The notes under the pieces: generated by a model
Seen by the model: the letters and a program-made list of their open reading frames with translations, nothing else
Database searches by the model: none
What the model was told of the DNA's origin: nothing
NCBI RefSeq assembly: GCF_000739775.1
Contig: NZ_BBJH01000020.1
Location: forward strand, 62,001 to 126,000
Length of the DNA: 64,000 bases
Origin: Paraburkholderia heleia NBRC 101817
Lineage (GTDB): Bacteria; Pseudomonadota; Gammaproteobacteria; Burkholderiales; Burkholderiaceae
Direction of reading: 5' to 3'
Made by a program: the position numbers and the translations under genes
Shown: piece by piece, positions 27,339-35,725 of the stretch
How positions within the stretch are numbered: the stretch's first letter is position 1
Layout of the letters: each line of letters opens with the position of its first letter

Positions 27339-29042
27339 TCAGGCGGTCGTCAGCGTGGCACCGGCGGCAGCCGCCGTTTGCGCACGCGCCCCCGCGCGAC
27401 GGTCGGCGCGCAGCATCTCGGCGGCGCGCTCCGCGATCATCAGCGTCGGCGAATTCGTGTTTCCCGAGGTAATGGTCGGCATGATCGAGGCGTCCACCAC
27501 ACGCAGGCCCTCCACGCCACGCACACGCAGACGCGCGTCGACCACGGCGTCGGGATCGTCCGCGCGGCCCATGCGGCACGTGCCGACCGGATGAAAGATC
27601 GTCGTGCCGACGTTGCCGGCCGCCTCGCGCAGCTGCTCCTCGGTCTGAAACGCGAGCCCCGGCAGGATCTCGTGCGGCGCGTAACGCGCGAGCGCGGCAG
27701 ACGCCGCGATGCGCCGCGTGAGCCGTATCGAGCTGGCCGCCACGCGCAGGTCGTGATCGGTCGACAGATAATTGGGCGCGATCGCGGGCGCCTGCGACGG
27801 GTCCGCCGAAACGGCGTGGATACTGCCGCGCGACGTGGGCCGCAGGTTGCACACCGAGGCCGTGAACGCGTTGAAGCGGTGCAGCGGCTCGCCGAAGCGG
27901 TCGAGCGAAAGCGGCTGCACGTGATACTCGAGATCGGGCCGCGTGAGCGCGGAGTCGCCCGGGTCCGATTTCGCGAACGCGCCGAGCTGCGAGGGCGCCA
28001 TCGACATGGGCCCGCTCTGGAAGAGCGCGTACTGCATGCCGATCATCAGCTTGCCCCACCAGTGCGCGGAGGCCGTGTTGAGCGTACGCACGCCGTTCAC
28101 GCGAAACGCCATGCGCAACTGCAGATGGTCCTGGAGATTCTCGCCCACGCCGCGCAGATCCTGCACGACGCCAATGCCGAGCTGCGCGAGCCGCGCAGCG
28201 TCGCCGATGCCGGAAAGCTCGAGCAATTGTGGCGAATTCACGGCGCCGGCGCTCAGGATCACTTCGCAACGCGCCCGCGCGACGTAATCGACGTCGCCGC
28301 GATATTCCACGCCCACGCAGCGCCTGCCTTCGAATATCACGCGCTGCGTGAGCGCGCCGGTCACGACCGTGAGGTTGGGCCGCTTCATCGCCGCGCGCAA
28401 GAACGCCTTCGACGCGTTCCAGCGCACGCCGCGCTTCTGGTTCACCTCGAAATAGCCCACGCCGCTGTTGTCGCCGCGATTGAAGTCGTCGGTTGCGGCA
28501 ATGCCCTGCTCTTGCGCGGCGTGCGCGAACGATTCGAGAATCTGCCAGCGCAGGCGCTGCTTCTCCACGCGCCATTGCCCGCCCGCGCCGTGAAATTCGC
28601 TTGCGCCGCCGTGATGGTCTTCGCTGCGGCGAAATACGGGCAGCACACTGTCCCACGACCAGCCGGAGTCGCCCGTCTCGCGCGCCCAGCCGTCGTAGTC
28701 TTCGCGCTGGCCGCGCATGTAGATCATGCCGTTGATCGACGACGAGCCACCCAGCACCCGCCCGCGCGGGTAGGACAGCGAGCGGCCGTTGAGGCCTTTT
28801 TCGGCGGCGGTCTTGTAGAGCCAGTCCGTGCGCGGATTGCCTATGCAATACAGGTAGCCCACGGGAATGTGGATCCAGTGATAGTCGTCGGTGCCGCCCG
28901 CCTCGATGAGCAGCACCGAGACGTCCGCGTCCTCGGTCAGGCGGTTGGCAAGCACGCAGCCTGCGGTGCCGGCTCCTACGATCACATAATCGAATTCGCC
29001 TTCGAGGCGGCGCGCGGCCTGAGCTTCACCCGGTGCAGGCAT
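27339..29042 (-). CDS. GMC-family FAD oxidoreductase (choline/alcohol dehydrogenase type)
   Basis: Flavoprotein (567 aa) that oxidises an alcohol to an aldehyde. The FAD-binding motif VIVGAGTAGCVLANRL is at about residues 20-35; GMC signature 1 is GRVLGGSSSINGMIYMRG and signature 2 is ILSAGAVNSPQLLELSG. The catalytic His is in HPVGTCRMG and the partner Asn/His position is SGNTNSPTLMIAERAAEML. Related to BetA and to polyethylene-glycol or aliphatic alcohol dehydrogenases, so the substrate is open. It lies 117 bp after mmsA on the same strand, suggesting a two-gene unit. Confidence 0.88.
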   Translation of the reverse strand: MPAPGEAQAARRLEGEFDYVIVGAGTAGCVLANRLTEDADVSVLLIEAGGTDDYHWIHIPVGYLYCIGNPRTDWLYKTAAEKGLNGRSLSYPRGRVLGGSSSINGMIYMRGQREDYDGWARETGDSGWSWDSVLPVFRRSEDHHGGASEFHGAGGQWRVEKQRLRWQILESFAHAAQEQGIAATDDFNRGDNSGVGYFEVNQKRGVRWNASKAFLRAAMKRPNLTVVTGALTQRVIFEGRRCVGVEYRGDVDYVARARCEVILSAGAVNSPQLLELSGIGDAARLAQLGIGVVQDLRGVGENLQDHLQLRMAFRVNGVRTLNTASAHWWGKLMIGMQYALFQSGPMSMAPSQLGAFAKSDPGDSALTRPDLEYHVQPLSLDRFGEPLHRFNAFTASVCNLRPTSRGSIHAVSADPSQAPAIAPNYLSTDHDLRVAASSIRLTRRIAASAALARYAPHEILPGLAFQTEEQLREAAGNVGTTIFHPVGTCRMGRADDPDAVVDARLRVRGVEGLRVVDASIMPTITSGNTNSPTLMIAERAAEMLRADRRAGARAQTAAAAGATLTTA

Positions 29043-29159
29043 GATGTGTCTCCAGCGATGACTGCTTTCTTTATGTTGTAGTTCCTGAACTGCGATTACT
29101 GCGGGCCGGTGGCATCGAACGTTTCGGATTCCTTTCGAATCGCCCGGCTTGCGCCCCGC

Positions 29160-30683
29160 CTACTTCGCTACCGGCATGGTGAACTCCGCGCCCTTGGCGA
29201 TGCTGTCGGGCCAGCGTTGCATGATGCTCTTGTAACGCGTGTAGAAGCGCACGCCTTCCTCGCCGTAGGCATGGTGATCGCCGAACAGCGAGCGCTTCCA
29301 GCCGCCGAACGAGTGCCATGCCATCGGCACCGGAATCGGCACGTTGATGCCCACCATGCCCACCTTGATCTGGCGTGAGAAGGCGCGCGCGACGCCGCCG
29401 TCCGAGGTGTAGCACGACACGCCGTTGGCGAATTCGTGCGCGTTGATCAAGTCGACGGCGCTCGCGAAATCGGGCACGCGCACGACCGAAAGCACTGGGC
29501 CGAAGATCTCTTCCTTGTAGATCGTCATGTCGGTCTTCACGTCGTCGAACAGCGTCCCGCCGAGGAAGAAGCCGTCCTCATGACCTTGCACCTCGTGGCC
29601 GCGCCCGTCCACGACAAGCCTCGCGCCCGCGGCCACGCCCGCTTCGATATAGCCCTGCACTTTCGCGCGATGTCCGCCCGTGACGAGCGGCCCCATCTCC
29701 GAGGCGCCGTCCATGCCGCTGCCGATCTGCAGCGCCTTCACGCGCGGCGTGAGACGCTCGACGAGTTCGTCGGCGATATGGCCCACGGCCACTGCCACCG
29801 AAATCGCCATGCAGCGCTCGCCGGCCGAACCGTAGGCGGCGCCGATCAGGGCATCGACGGCCTGGTCGAGGTCCGCGTCGGGCATCACGACGAGGTGATT
29901 CTTGGCGCCGCCCAGCGCCTGCACGCGCTTGCCGTGCTTCGTGCCTTCCGTATAGAGGTATTCGGCGACCGGCGTCGAACCGACGAACGACAGCGCGGTG
30001 ACATCGGGATGTGCAAGCAGCGCGTCCACGGCCACCTTGTCGCCATGCACGACGTTGAAGACGCCGTCGGGCAGCCCCGCTTCCTTGAGCAGTTCGGCGA
30101 GCCGCACCGAAGCGGATGGATCGCGCTCCGAAGGCTTCAGCACGAACGTGTTGCCGCACGCGAGCGCGATCGGGAACATCCAGCACGGCACCATCATCGG
30201 GAAGTTGAACGGCGTGATGCCCGCCACGACGCCCAACGGCTGGCGCAGATTCCAGTTGTCGATGCCGCCGCCGATCTGGTCGGTGAAATCGGTCTTCAGC
30301 AGATTGGGAATGCCGCACGCAAACTCGACCACCTCGATGCCGCGCATCACCTCGCCCTTCGCGTCGGAGAACACCTTGCCGTGTTCGCGCGTAATGAGTT
30401 CGGCGAGTTCGTCGTGATGCTGGTCGAGCAGATCCTTGAACTTGAAGAGAATGCGCGCGCGCTTGATCGGCGCCGTCTCCGCCCAGGCGGGAAACGCGGC
30501 CTGCGCAGCGGCAACGGCGGCATCGACCTCCGCCACGCTGGCGAGCGGCACGCGTGCGCTCACTTTGCCGAACGCCGGATTGAAGACGTCGCCGTAACGC
30601 TCGCTCGTGCCGGCCAGTGCCTTGCCGTTGACGAAGTGCGTCAGCGTGCGTACGCCCGCCTCGCTCCGATGTGTCTCGCCCAT
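29160..30683 (-). CDS. mmsA: CoA-acylating methylmalonate-semialdehyde dehydrogenase
   Basis: NAD-dependent aldehyde dehydrogenase (507 aa) that converts (methyl)malonate semialdehyde to propionyl- or acetyl-CoA in valine, beta-alanine, thymine or inositol breakdown. The active-site Cys lies in SAGERCMAIS, the NAD motif in LSFVGSTPVAEYLY, and the family block ALGGAKNHLVVMPDADLD distinguishes MmsA/IolA from other aldehyde dehydrogenases. ATG at 30683 with AGAGG upstream. Divergent from a LysR regulator, 112 bp away. Together with the amino-acid importer next door this points to amino-acid catabolism (inference). Confidence 0.93.
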   Translation of the reverse strand: MGETHRSEAGVRTLTHFVNGKALAGTSERYGDVFNPAFGKVSARVPLASVAEVDAAVAAAQAAFPAWAETAPIKRARILFKFKDLLDQHHDELAELITREHGKVFSDAKGEVMRGIEVVEFACGIPNLLKTDFTDQIGGGIDNWNLRQPLGVVAGITPFNFPMMVPCWMFPIALACGNTFVLKPSERDPSASVRLAELLKEAGLPDGVFNVVHGDKVAVDALLAHPDVTALSFVGSTPVAEYLYTEGTKHGKRVQALGGAKNHLVVMPDADLDQAVDALIGAAYGSAGERCMAISVAVAVGHIADELVERLTPRVKALQIGSGMDGASEMGPLVTGGHRAKVQGYIEAGVAAGARLVVDGRGHEVQGHEDGFFLGGTLFDDVKTDMTIYKEEIFGPVLSVVRVPDFASAVDLINAHEFANGVSCYTSDGGVARAFSRQIKVGMVGINVPIPVPMAWHSFGGWKRSLFGDHHAYGEEGVRFYTRYKSIMQRWPDSIAKGAEFTMPVAK

Positions 30684-30769
30684 GGGTGTGCCTCTTCTGT
30701 CGTGAAGCCTCGATTCACCTAGCGTAATCGGGAGGCCGGGGCACGATCCAATGATTAATGCTCAACAGC

Positions 30770-30790
30770 GATATAAGGCGGTTTAATATC
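30770..30790. promoter_or_regulatory. LysR-type box (GATAT-N11-ATATC) between mmsA and its divergent regulator
   Basis: Perfect inverted arms GATAT and ATATC are separated by exactly 11 bases, the T-N11-A architecture of LysR-type recognition sites. It ends 5 bases before the lysR ATG and lies about 90 bp from the mmsA start, a usual place for an autoregulatory site controlling a divergent target. Confidence 0.65.
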
Positions 30791-30795
30791 AGGAT

Positions 30796-31683
30796 ATGGA
30801 CCTGACCTTGCTCCGGGCGTTCGTCACGGTCGCGCGCGAGGGCAACCTCACGCGTGCGGCCACCCATCTGCATCTCACGCAGCCGGCCGTGAGCCTGCAG
30901 ATCAAGCATTTGCAGGAGACGCTTGGCGTGGCGCTCTTCACGCGCACCTCGCACGGCCTCGCGCTCACGCGCGACGGCCAGGCGCTGCTGCCGCACGCCG
31001 AACGCGCGCTCGCCGCCGCGGGCGACGTGCAGCGCGCCGCTGCCGCGCTGCGCCATGAAGTACGCGGGCGCTTGCGCATCGGGACGATCCTCGATCCGGC
31101 ATTCCTGCGCCTCGGCGGCTTCCTGCGCCAGCTCGTCGAAACCTGGCCGCAGATCGAAACAGCGCTGCGCCATGGCATGTCGGGCTGGGTGCTCGACCAG
31201 GTGCGCTCGCGCGAGCTCGACGTGGGCTACTACATCGGCCAGCCCGCGCCGGACCCCGACACCTTCCACGCCATCACGCTCACGCGCTTTCAGTACCGCG
31301 TGCTCGCGCCCGCGGGCTGGAAAGACCGCGTGAAGGATGCGCGCGACTGGCGCGCGCTCGCCGCGCTGCCGTGGATCTGGACACCGCCCGCCTCCGCGCA
31401 CAACCGCCTGCTCACCACGCTGTTCGAGGCCGCGCACGCGAGGCCCGTGAAGGTGGCCGAAGTGGACCAGGAGCCGTCGATGCTCGATCTCGTGAAGTCG
31501 GGCGTGGGCCTCACGCTCGCGCGCGATTCCACGGCCCTCGCCGAAGCGCACGCGCACGGGCTCACCATCGTCGAAGGCGTCGCGGTGCCCACGGAACTCA
31601 CCTTCATCACGCTCGCCGCGCGGCGCGACGAGCCCGCCATCGCAGCGGCGCTCAAGTCGATCGAAACGCAGTGGGCGATATGA
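30796..31683 (+). CDS. LysR-family transcriptional regulator
   Basis: Regulator of 295 aa. The N-terminal winged helix-turn-helix MDLTLLRAFVTVAREGNLTR continues with ATHLHLTQPAVSLQIKHLQE; from residue about 90 the effector-binding domain begins (GRLRIGTILDPAFLRLGGFL). Divergently transcribed from mmsA across a 112-bp gap with a perfect LysR-type box, so mmsA and the following GMC oxidoreductase gene are the likely targets, with the regulator controlling itself. Inducer not predictable. Confidence 0.92.
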   Translation: MDLTLLRAFVTVAREGNLTRAATHLHLTQPAVSLQIKHLQETLGVALFTRTSHGLALTRDGQALLPHAERALAAAGDVQRAAAALRHEVRGRLRIGTILDPAFLRLGGFLRQLVETWPQIETALRHGMSGWVLDQVRSRELDVGYYIGQPAPDPDTFHAITLTRFQYRVLAPAGWKDRVKDARDWRALAALPWIWTPPASAHNRLLTTLFEAAHARPVKVAEVDQEPSMLDLVKSGVGLTLARDSTALAEAHAHGLTIVEGVAVPTELTFITLAARRDEPAIAAALKSIETQWAI

Positions 31684-31888
31684 GCCGCCCTCATGAAGAC
31701 GCGCGTGCGCCGTTCATGTCTGACGTAAGCGCAGGCCTGGTCGCGTAACAGCGCTGTCACACAAGTTTTGATAGATTGGGAATTCGCTCCGCGTTTTCGG
31801 CACGCCCTCCGGTGTGTTCACCCTGCGCGGCGCGTTACCAGCCTCTCCCATCGTTCCCCTTGTTCCCTTCGTTCGACAGGAGCCTTGC

Positions 31889-32413
31889 ATGGCCCGCAAC
31901 ATCGAAATCAAAGCCCGCGCCCGTCAATTCGACACCCTGCGCGACCGCGCTTCCCAGCTCGCCACCGAAGCGCCGCTGATCTTTCGCCAGCAGGACTTCT
32001 TCTACGACGTACCGCGCGGCCGCCTGAAGCTGCGCCAGTTCGACGACGGCACGCCACCCGAGCTGATCTTCTATCAGCGCGACGACCGCGACGGCCCGAA
32101 GGCCTCCTACTACACGCGCAGTCCGGTCACCAATGCCGAAGCCATGCACTCGCTGCTCGCCACGGCGCTCACCACGCGCGGCATCGTCTCGAAGGAGCGC
32201 CACGTGTATCTGGCGGGCCGCACGCGCATCCACCTGGACCGCGTGGACGGTCTCGGCGACTTCGTCGAGCTGGAAGTGGTGCTCGGCCCCGAGGACGACG
32301 AGCAAGGCGGCGAAGCCGAAGCGCACGCGGTGTTCGCGAAGCTCGGCGTGGACGAAAGCGATCTCGTCGCCGTGGCTTACGTGGATCTGCTCAATACGGC
32401 CACCGCGGCCTGA
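31889..32413 (+). CDS. CYTH-domain protein (class IV adenylate cyclase-like)
   Basis: Protein of 174 aa with the CYTH (CyaB/thiamine triphosphatase) tunnel fold. The N-terminal strand motif is ARNIEIKARA; acidic and basic residues alternate as in the family (KLRQFDDG, ELIFYQRDD, HLDRVDGLGDFVELEVVL). These enzymes bind triphosphates with divalent metal; whether this one makes cyclic AMP or hydrolyses tripolyphosphate or ThTP is unknown. The first Glu of the usual ExExK motif is Asn here. Start ATG 31889 has CAGGAG 7 bases upstream; an upstream ATG would add a low-quality leader. Confidence 0.8.
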   Translation: MARNIEIKARARQFDTLRDRASQLATEAPLIFRQQDFFYDVPRGRLKLRQFDDGTPPELIFYQRDDRDGPKASYYTRSPVTNAEAMHSLLATALTTRGIVSKERHVYLAGRTRIHLDRVDGLGDFVELEVVLGPEDDEQGGEAEAHAVFAKLGVDESDLVAVAYVDLLNTATAA

Positions 32414-32430
32414 TGTCTGTCGTCGGCGAG

Positions 32431-32449
32431 GCGGGCCCTTGCGGCCCGC
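32431..32449. terminator. GC-rich hairpin between convergent genes
   Basis: GCGGGCC and GGCCCGC pair with a 5-nt loop, in the 58-bp gap between the convergent CYTH and Lrp-type genes. No T-run follows on either side, so it would be a weak or factor-assisted bidirectional terminator. Confidence 0.4.
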
Positions 32450-32471
32450 TGCGCCTTCCCGCCCATGCCAC

Positions 32472-32963
32472 TCATGCCGCCGGCGCGCCCGGCTCCAGAT
32501 GCCCGAGCGGCAGCGGCCCGTTGCGCTTGAACGTGGTGAGCACGATGTTCGAGCGCACGCTGTCCACGCCGGGCACGCGCATGAGCTTCTTCATGACGAA
32601 GGTCGAGAGCGCGTTCAGATCTGGCGCGACGATACGCAGCAAATAATCGGCGTCGCCCACCACGGCATGGCATTCGAGCACTTCGGGCAGCACGTCGATC
32701 TGCTGCTGGAACTGCTCGATGATCGAGTCCCCATGATGCTTGAGCTTGAGGCTCGTGAACGCGGTCACGCCCAGCCCGAGTTTTTCGGGCCGCAGCACCA
32801 CGCGATAGCCGTCGATCACGCCCGACGCCTCGAGGCGCTGCAGCCGCCTGCCGATCTGCGAGGGCGACAGCGGCACCTGTTCGCCAAGCTGCTGATGCGT
32901 GGCGCGGCCAAAGCGCTGCAGCACGTCGAGCAGCGCCAGATCGAAATGGTCGAGTTCAAGCAT
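32472..32963 (-). CDS. Lrp/AsnC-family regulator, probably of phenylalanine catabolism
   Basis: Regulator of 163 aa. N-terminal helix-turn-helix (LDHFDLALLDVLQRFGRATH, then LGEQVPLSPSQIGRRLQRLE), followed by the RAM ligand-binding domain with LECHAVVGDADYLLRIVAPD and a C-terminal KLMRVPGVDSVRSNIVL, all typical of Lrp/AsnC. I use the ATG at 32963; one five codons upstream is also possible, and neither has a good ribosome site. It is divergent from phhA, 141 bp away, so control of phhAB in response to an aromatic amino acid is the simplest reading. Confidence 0.9.
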   Translation of the reverse strand: MLELDHFDLALLDVLQRFGRATHQQLGEQVPLSPSQIGRRLQRLEASGVIDGYRVVLRPEKLGLGVTAFTSLKLKHHGDSIIEQFQQQIDVLPEVLECHAVVGDADYLLRIVAPDLNALSTFVMKKLMRVPGVDSVRSNIVLTTFKRNGPLPLGHLEPGAPAA

Positions 32964-32984
32964 GAATGAAATCCGCATTAATTA

Positions 32985-33007
32985 GCAATTTTGCGATCGA
33001 TTATTGC
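32985..33007. promoter_or_regulatory. AT-rich imperfect palindrome, candidate Lrp-type operator
   Basis: GCAAT and ATTGC arms flank an AT-rich core centred on CGATCG in the 141-bp gap between the divergent Lrp-type gene and phhA. The size (23 bp) and AT-rich half-sites suit Lrp/AsnC proteins. Evidence is positional only. Confidence 0.35.
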
Positions 33008-33104
33008 ATACACAAGATGCAAATCGTGAAGTACGCGCACATGCCGCGCGCAGACCGCTCTAGACTTGCATCACAGCAAGCCTTTTTAGTGGAGCATTAC
33101 GAAC

Positions 33105-33998
33105 ATGGCCGCCGCCACCGCGAAACTGCAGGAGCAGTTCGACGCGGGTCTCATCACCCGTTCCGATTTCACGATCGACCAGCCGCTCGAACGTTACGGC
33201 GCGGCCGATCACGCCGTCTGGGACCGGCTCTACCGGCGCCAGCGCGCCCTGCTCGAAGGCCGCGCCTGCGATGCCTTCCTGGAGGGTGCGTTGCGCATCG
33301 GCCTGAATGTCTCCCATGTTCCGTCCTTCGCCCAGGTGAGCGAATGCCTGATGGCCGCAACCGGCTGGCGCATCGTGGCCGTGCCGGGGCTCGTACCCGA
33401 GCGCATTTTCTTCGAACACCTTGCGAACCGGCGCTTTCCGGTCACCTGGTGGATGCGCCGCGCCGATCAGCTCGACTATCTGGAGGAACCCGACTGCTTT
33501 CACGACCTGTTTGGTCATGTCCCGCTGCTCACCAACCCCACTTTCGCCGATGCGATTCACGCTTATGGCCGCGCCGCGCTCGCCGTCGAGGAACGCGCAT
33601 TGCCGTTGCTGGCGAGGCTCTACTGGTACACGGTGGAGTTCGGCTTGATGCGTGACGCGAACGCCCCCGACGGCGTGAAGATCTACGGCGCCGGCATCGT
33701 CTCGAGCAAGGGCGAGACGCTATACAGCATGGAGAGCGCAGCGCCCAACCGGCTCGCCTTCGACCTCGACCGCGTGCTGCGCACGCGCTATCGCATCGAC
33801 ACGTTCCAGAAGACCTACTTCGTGATCGATTCGTTTGCCCAGCTTTTCGAAGCGCTGGGCGCGGGCATCGCTTCGCGCCTGGCCGATCCGGCGGCGCTCG
33901 TCGCGGCGCCGCCTCACGCGGCAGGCAGCGTGCTGCACAGCGACACGATCATCACGCGCGGCACGGGCGCGGGCTGGCTCGACGGCGGCGACGTCTGA
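33105..33998 (+). CDS. phhA: Phenylalanine 4-monooxygenase
   Basis: Non-heme iron, tetrahydropterin-dependent hydroxylase (297 aa) converting phenylalanine to tyrosine. The two iron-ligating His are in PDCFHDLFGHVPLL (H-x4-H) and the third ligand Glu is in YWYTVEFGL. The bacterial single-domain form lacks the regulatory ACT domain of the animal enzyme, as is normal. ATG at 33105, with GGAG about 12 bases upstream. The pterin-recycling gene phhB follows 134 bp downstream. Confidence 0.96.
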   Translation: MAAATAKLQEQFDAGLITRSDFTIDQPLERYGAADHAVWDRLYRRQRALLEGRACDAFLEGALRIGLNVSHVPSFAQVSECLMAATGWRIVAVPGLVPERIFFEHLANRRFPVTWWMRRADQLDYLEEPDCFHDLFGHVPLLTNPTFADAIHAYGRAALAVEERALPLLARLYWYTVEFGLMRDANAPDGVKIYGAGIVSSKGETLYSMESAAPNRLAFDLDRVLRTRYRIDTFQKTYFVIDSFAQLFEALGAGIASRLADPAALVAAPPHAAGSVLHSDTIITRGTGAGWLDGGDV

Positions 33999-34132
33999 AC
34001 GGCACGCGGGCATTGCGCCGCAGCACGCGCGCGTTCCTTGATGCGGACGCGCGCACGCCTGCCCCATACGTGAAAAAATGGCTGATCGGCTCACGGCGCC
34101 CGCCCGGCCTCAAGTTCAATACAGGTGCAACG

Positions 34133-34438
34133 ATGATCAACCGACTCACATCCGAAGAACGCGCATCGCAACTCGCCGACCTGCGCGGCTGGCAGGCCGT
34201 CGCCGGCCGCGATGCGATCCAGCGCCATTTCCGCTTCGCCGACTTCAACGAAGCGTTCGGCTTCATGACGCGCGTCGCCATCAAGGCGCAGGAAATGAAC
34301 CATCACCCCGAGTGGTTCAACGTCTACAACCGTGTGGAGATCACGCTTTCCACTCACGAAGCCGACGGCCTCACCTCGCGCGACATCGAACTTGCGCGCT
34401 TCATCGATTCGATCGCACCGGGACCGCTCAGCGCATAA
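34133..34438 (+). CDS. phhB: Pterin-4a-carbinolamine dehydratase
   Basis: Small enzyme (101 aa) that dehydrates 4a-hydroxytetrahydrobiopterin produced by phenylalanine hydroxylase, allowing the cofactor to be recycled. The family block MNHHPEWFNVYNRVEITLST contains the catalytic His pair. ATG 34133 with AGGTG about 6 bases upstream gives the normal length; the reading frame is open further upstream, but without homology. Forms a functional pair with phhA. Confidence 0.95.
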   Translation: MINRLTSEERASQLADLRGWQAVAGRDAIQRHFRFADFNEAFGFMTRVAIKAQEMNHHPEWFNVYNRVEITLSTHEADGLTSRDIELARFIDSIAPGPLSA

Positions 34439-34517
34439 GCAGCGGCACCACGCACGGGCAAGCTGTGCGCACGGCGCGCCGCGAAAGCATAATGCAGGGT
34501 GCCGGGCCTTCAAACCT

Positions 34518-34748
34518 TCAGCTTTGAAGGCTATTCTTGATGGATACGTAAGACTCCCAGGCAGCGCGGGCAATCGGGTCTAAACGTTCCGGCGATATGG
34601 CGTTCTGACGCTGTACAATCAGCAGCGCATAAGGCTTGGAGAGCGCACTCGCCTCCTGGCACAACGCAAGTTCATCGCCAATCGATGGCGAGCGGTTGCG
34701 CCAGAAGTTGATCGCGGCTTCGAGTTCGGTGATCGAAATATCGGACAT
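34518..34748 (-). CDS. Small DUF3717-like protein
   Basis: Protein of 76 aa starting MSDISITELEAAINFWRNRS, all-helical in appearance, with one Cys and no signal or membrane segment. I recognise it as resembling the DUF3717 family seen in Burkholderiaceae; function unknown. The frame is open upstream to 35033, but starts there would collide with the divergent response-regulator gene, so the ATG at 34748 is preferred although no ribosome site is clear. Divergent from the response regulator, about 106 bp away. Confidence 0.65.
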   Translation of the reverse strand: MSDISITELEAAINFWRNRSPSIGDELALCQEASALSKPYALLIVQRQNAISPERLDPIARAAWESYVSIKNSLQS

Positions 34749-34854
34749 GTGGATCGTGATCGCGCAACCGTCGGGCTGTGCCGCGAGGCCAGCAAGCGAC
34801 GCTTCGCGAACTGCGTGCCTGAACGCTAAAACCCATTGTACTTGAGCGAATTCC

Positions 34855-35541
34855 ATGCGACTCCTTCTGATCGAAGACGACCGCCCTATCGCACGCGGTA
34901 TCCAGTCCAGCCTCGAACAAGCCGGCTTCACCGTCGACATGGTCCACGACGGCATTTTCGCCGAACAGGCCCTCACGCAAAATCGCCATGAGCTCGTGAT
35001 CCTCGATCTGGGGCTGCCGGGCATCGACGGCATGACGCTGCTTTCGCGCTTTCGTCAAAGCAACCGGCATACGCCCGTCATCGTGCTCACCGCGCGCGAC
35101 GAACTGAATGACCGCGTCCAGGGCCTGAATTCCGGCGCCGACGACTACATGCTCAAGCCGTTCGAACCGGCCGAGCTCGAAGCGCGCATTCGCGCCGTCA
35201 TGCGCCGCAGCGGCCCGCACGGCGACGTGCCGCGCCCCGAAGTGTCGCTCGGCGGCGTGCGCCTGTCGGGCGTCGATCGCCGCATCTTCAACGACGACAA
35301 GCCGCTCGAACTTTCGCCGCGCGAATTCGCCGTCCTCGAAATGCTGCTGCTGCGCCACGGCCGCGTGGTGAGCAAGGCGCAACTGCAGGACCACCTCACG
35401 CACTTCGGCGGCGACCTCGGCGACACCGCGATCGAAGTCTACGTGCACCGCGTGCGCAAGAAGCTCGAGAACTGCCGCGTCGAGATCGTCACGGTGCGCG
35501 GCTTCGGCTATCTGCTGCAGGAAATCCGCCAGGCGGCCTGA
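34855..35541 (+). CDS. OmpR-family response regulator (QseB/PmrA-like)
   Basis: Two-component regulator (228 aa). The receiver domain has the acidic pair in LLLIEDDRPIA, the phosphoacceptor Asp in HELVILDLGLPGIDGM (near residue 51), the conserved Thr in VLTARDE and Lys in DDYMLKPFEP. The C-terminal winged helix ends with IEVYVHRVRKKL and VRGFGYLL. Partner is the kinase gene 184 bp downstream; between them lies a terminator-like hairpin. Target genes cannot be inferred. Confidence 0.94.
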   Translation: MRLLLIEDDRPIARGIQSSLEQAGFTVDMVHDGIFAEQALTQNRHELVILDLGLPGIDGMTLLSRFRQSNRHTPVIVLTARDELNDRVQGLNSGADDYMLKPFEPAELEARIRAVMRRSGPHGDVPRPEVSLGGVRLSGVDRRIFNDDKPLELSPREFAVLEMLLLRHGRVVSKAQLQDHLTHFGGDLGDTAIEVYVHRVRKKLENCRVEIVTVRGFGYLLQEIRQAA

Positions 35542-35568
35542 TCCGCCCCGTTTTCCGGGCCAGCCAGC

Positions 35569-35590
35569 GGCGGCGGAGCAATCCGCCGCC
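35569..35590 (+). terminator. GNRA-loop hairpin between response regulator and kinase genes
   Basis: GGCGGCGGA and TCCGCCGCC form a 9-bp perfect stem capped by GCAA, a stable tetraloop, and are followed by GTTTGC. The tail is weakly U-rich, so it may attenuate kinase expression or protect the upstream message rather than fully terminate. Confidence 0.45.
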
Positions 35591-35725
35591 GTTTGCGCTT
35601 GATGGCGCCGGTTTTGGCGCCTCACCGGCACTTCAGCCGCCGCGCCCGCGGCCCGCGTACAATGGATCGGTCCCGTGCAGCGCAAGCCGCCGCACCCACG
35701 ATTCATCATTCGCCCTGAAGCCATC

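Noticed and set aside
27193..28848. 551-codon minus-strand frame overlapping the GMC oxidoreductase gene
   Set aside because: Another frame of the same strand; the overlapping frame encodes an intact GMC enzyme with all motifs.
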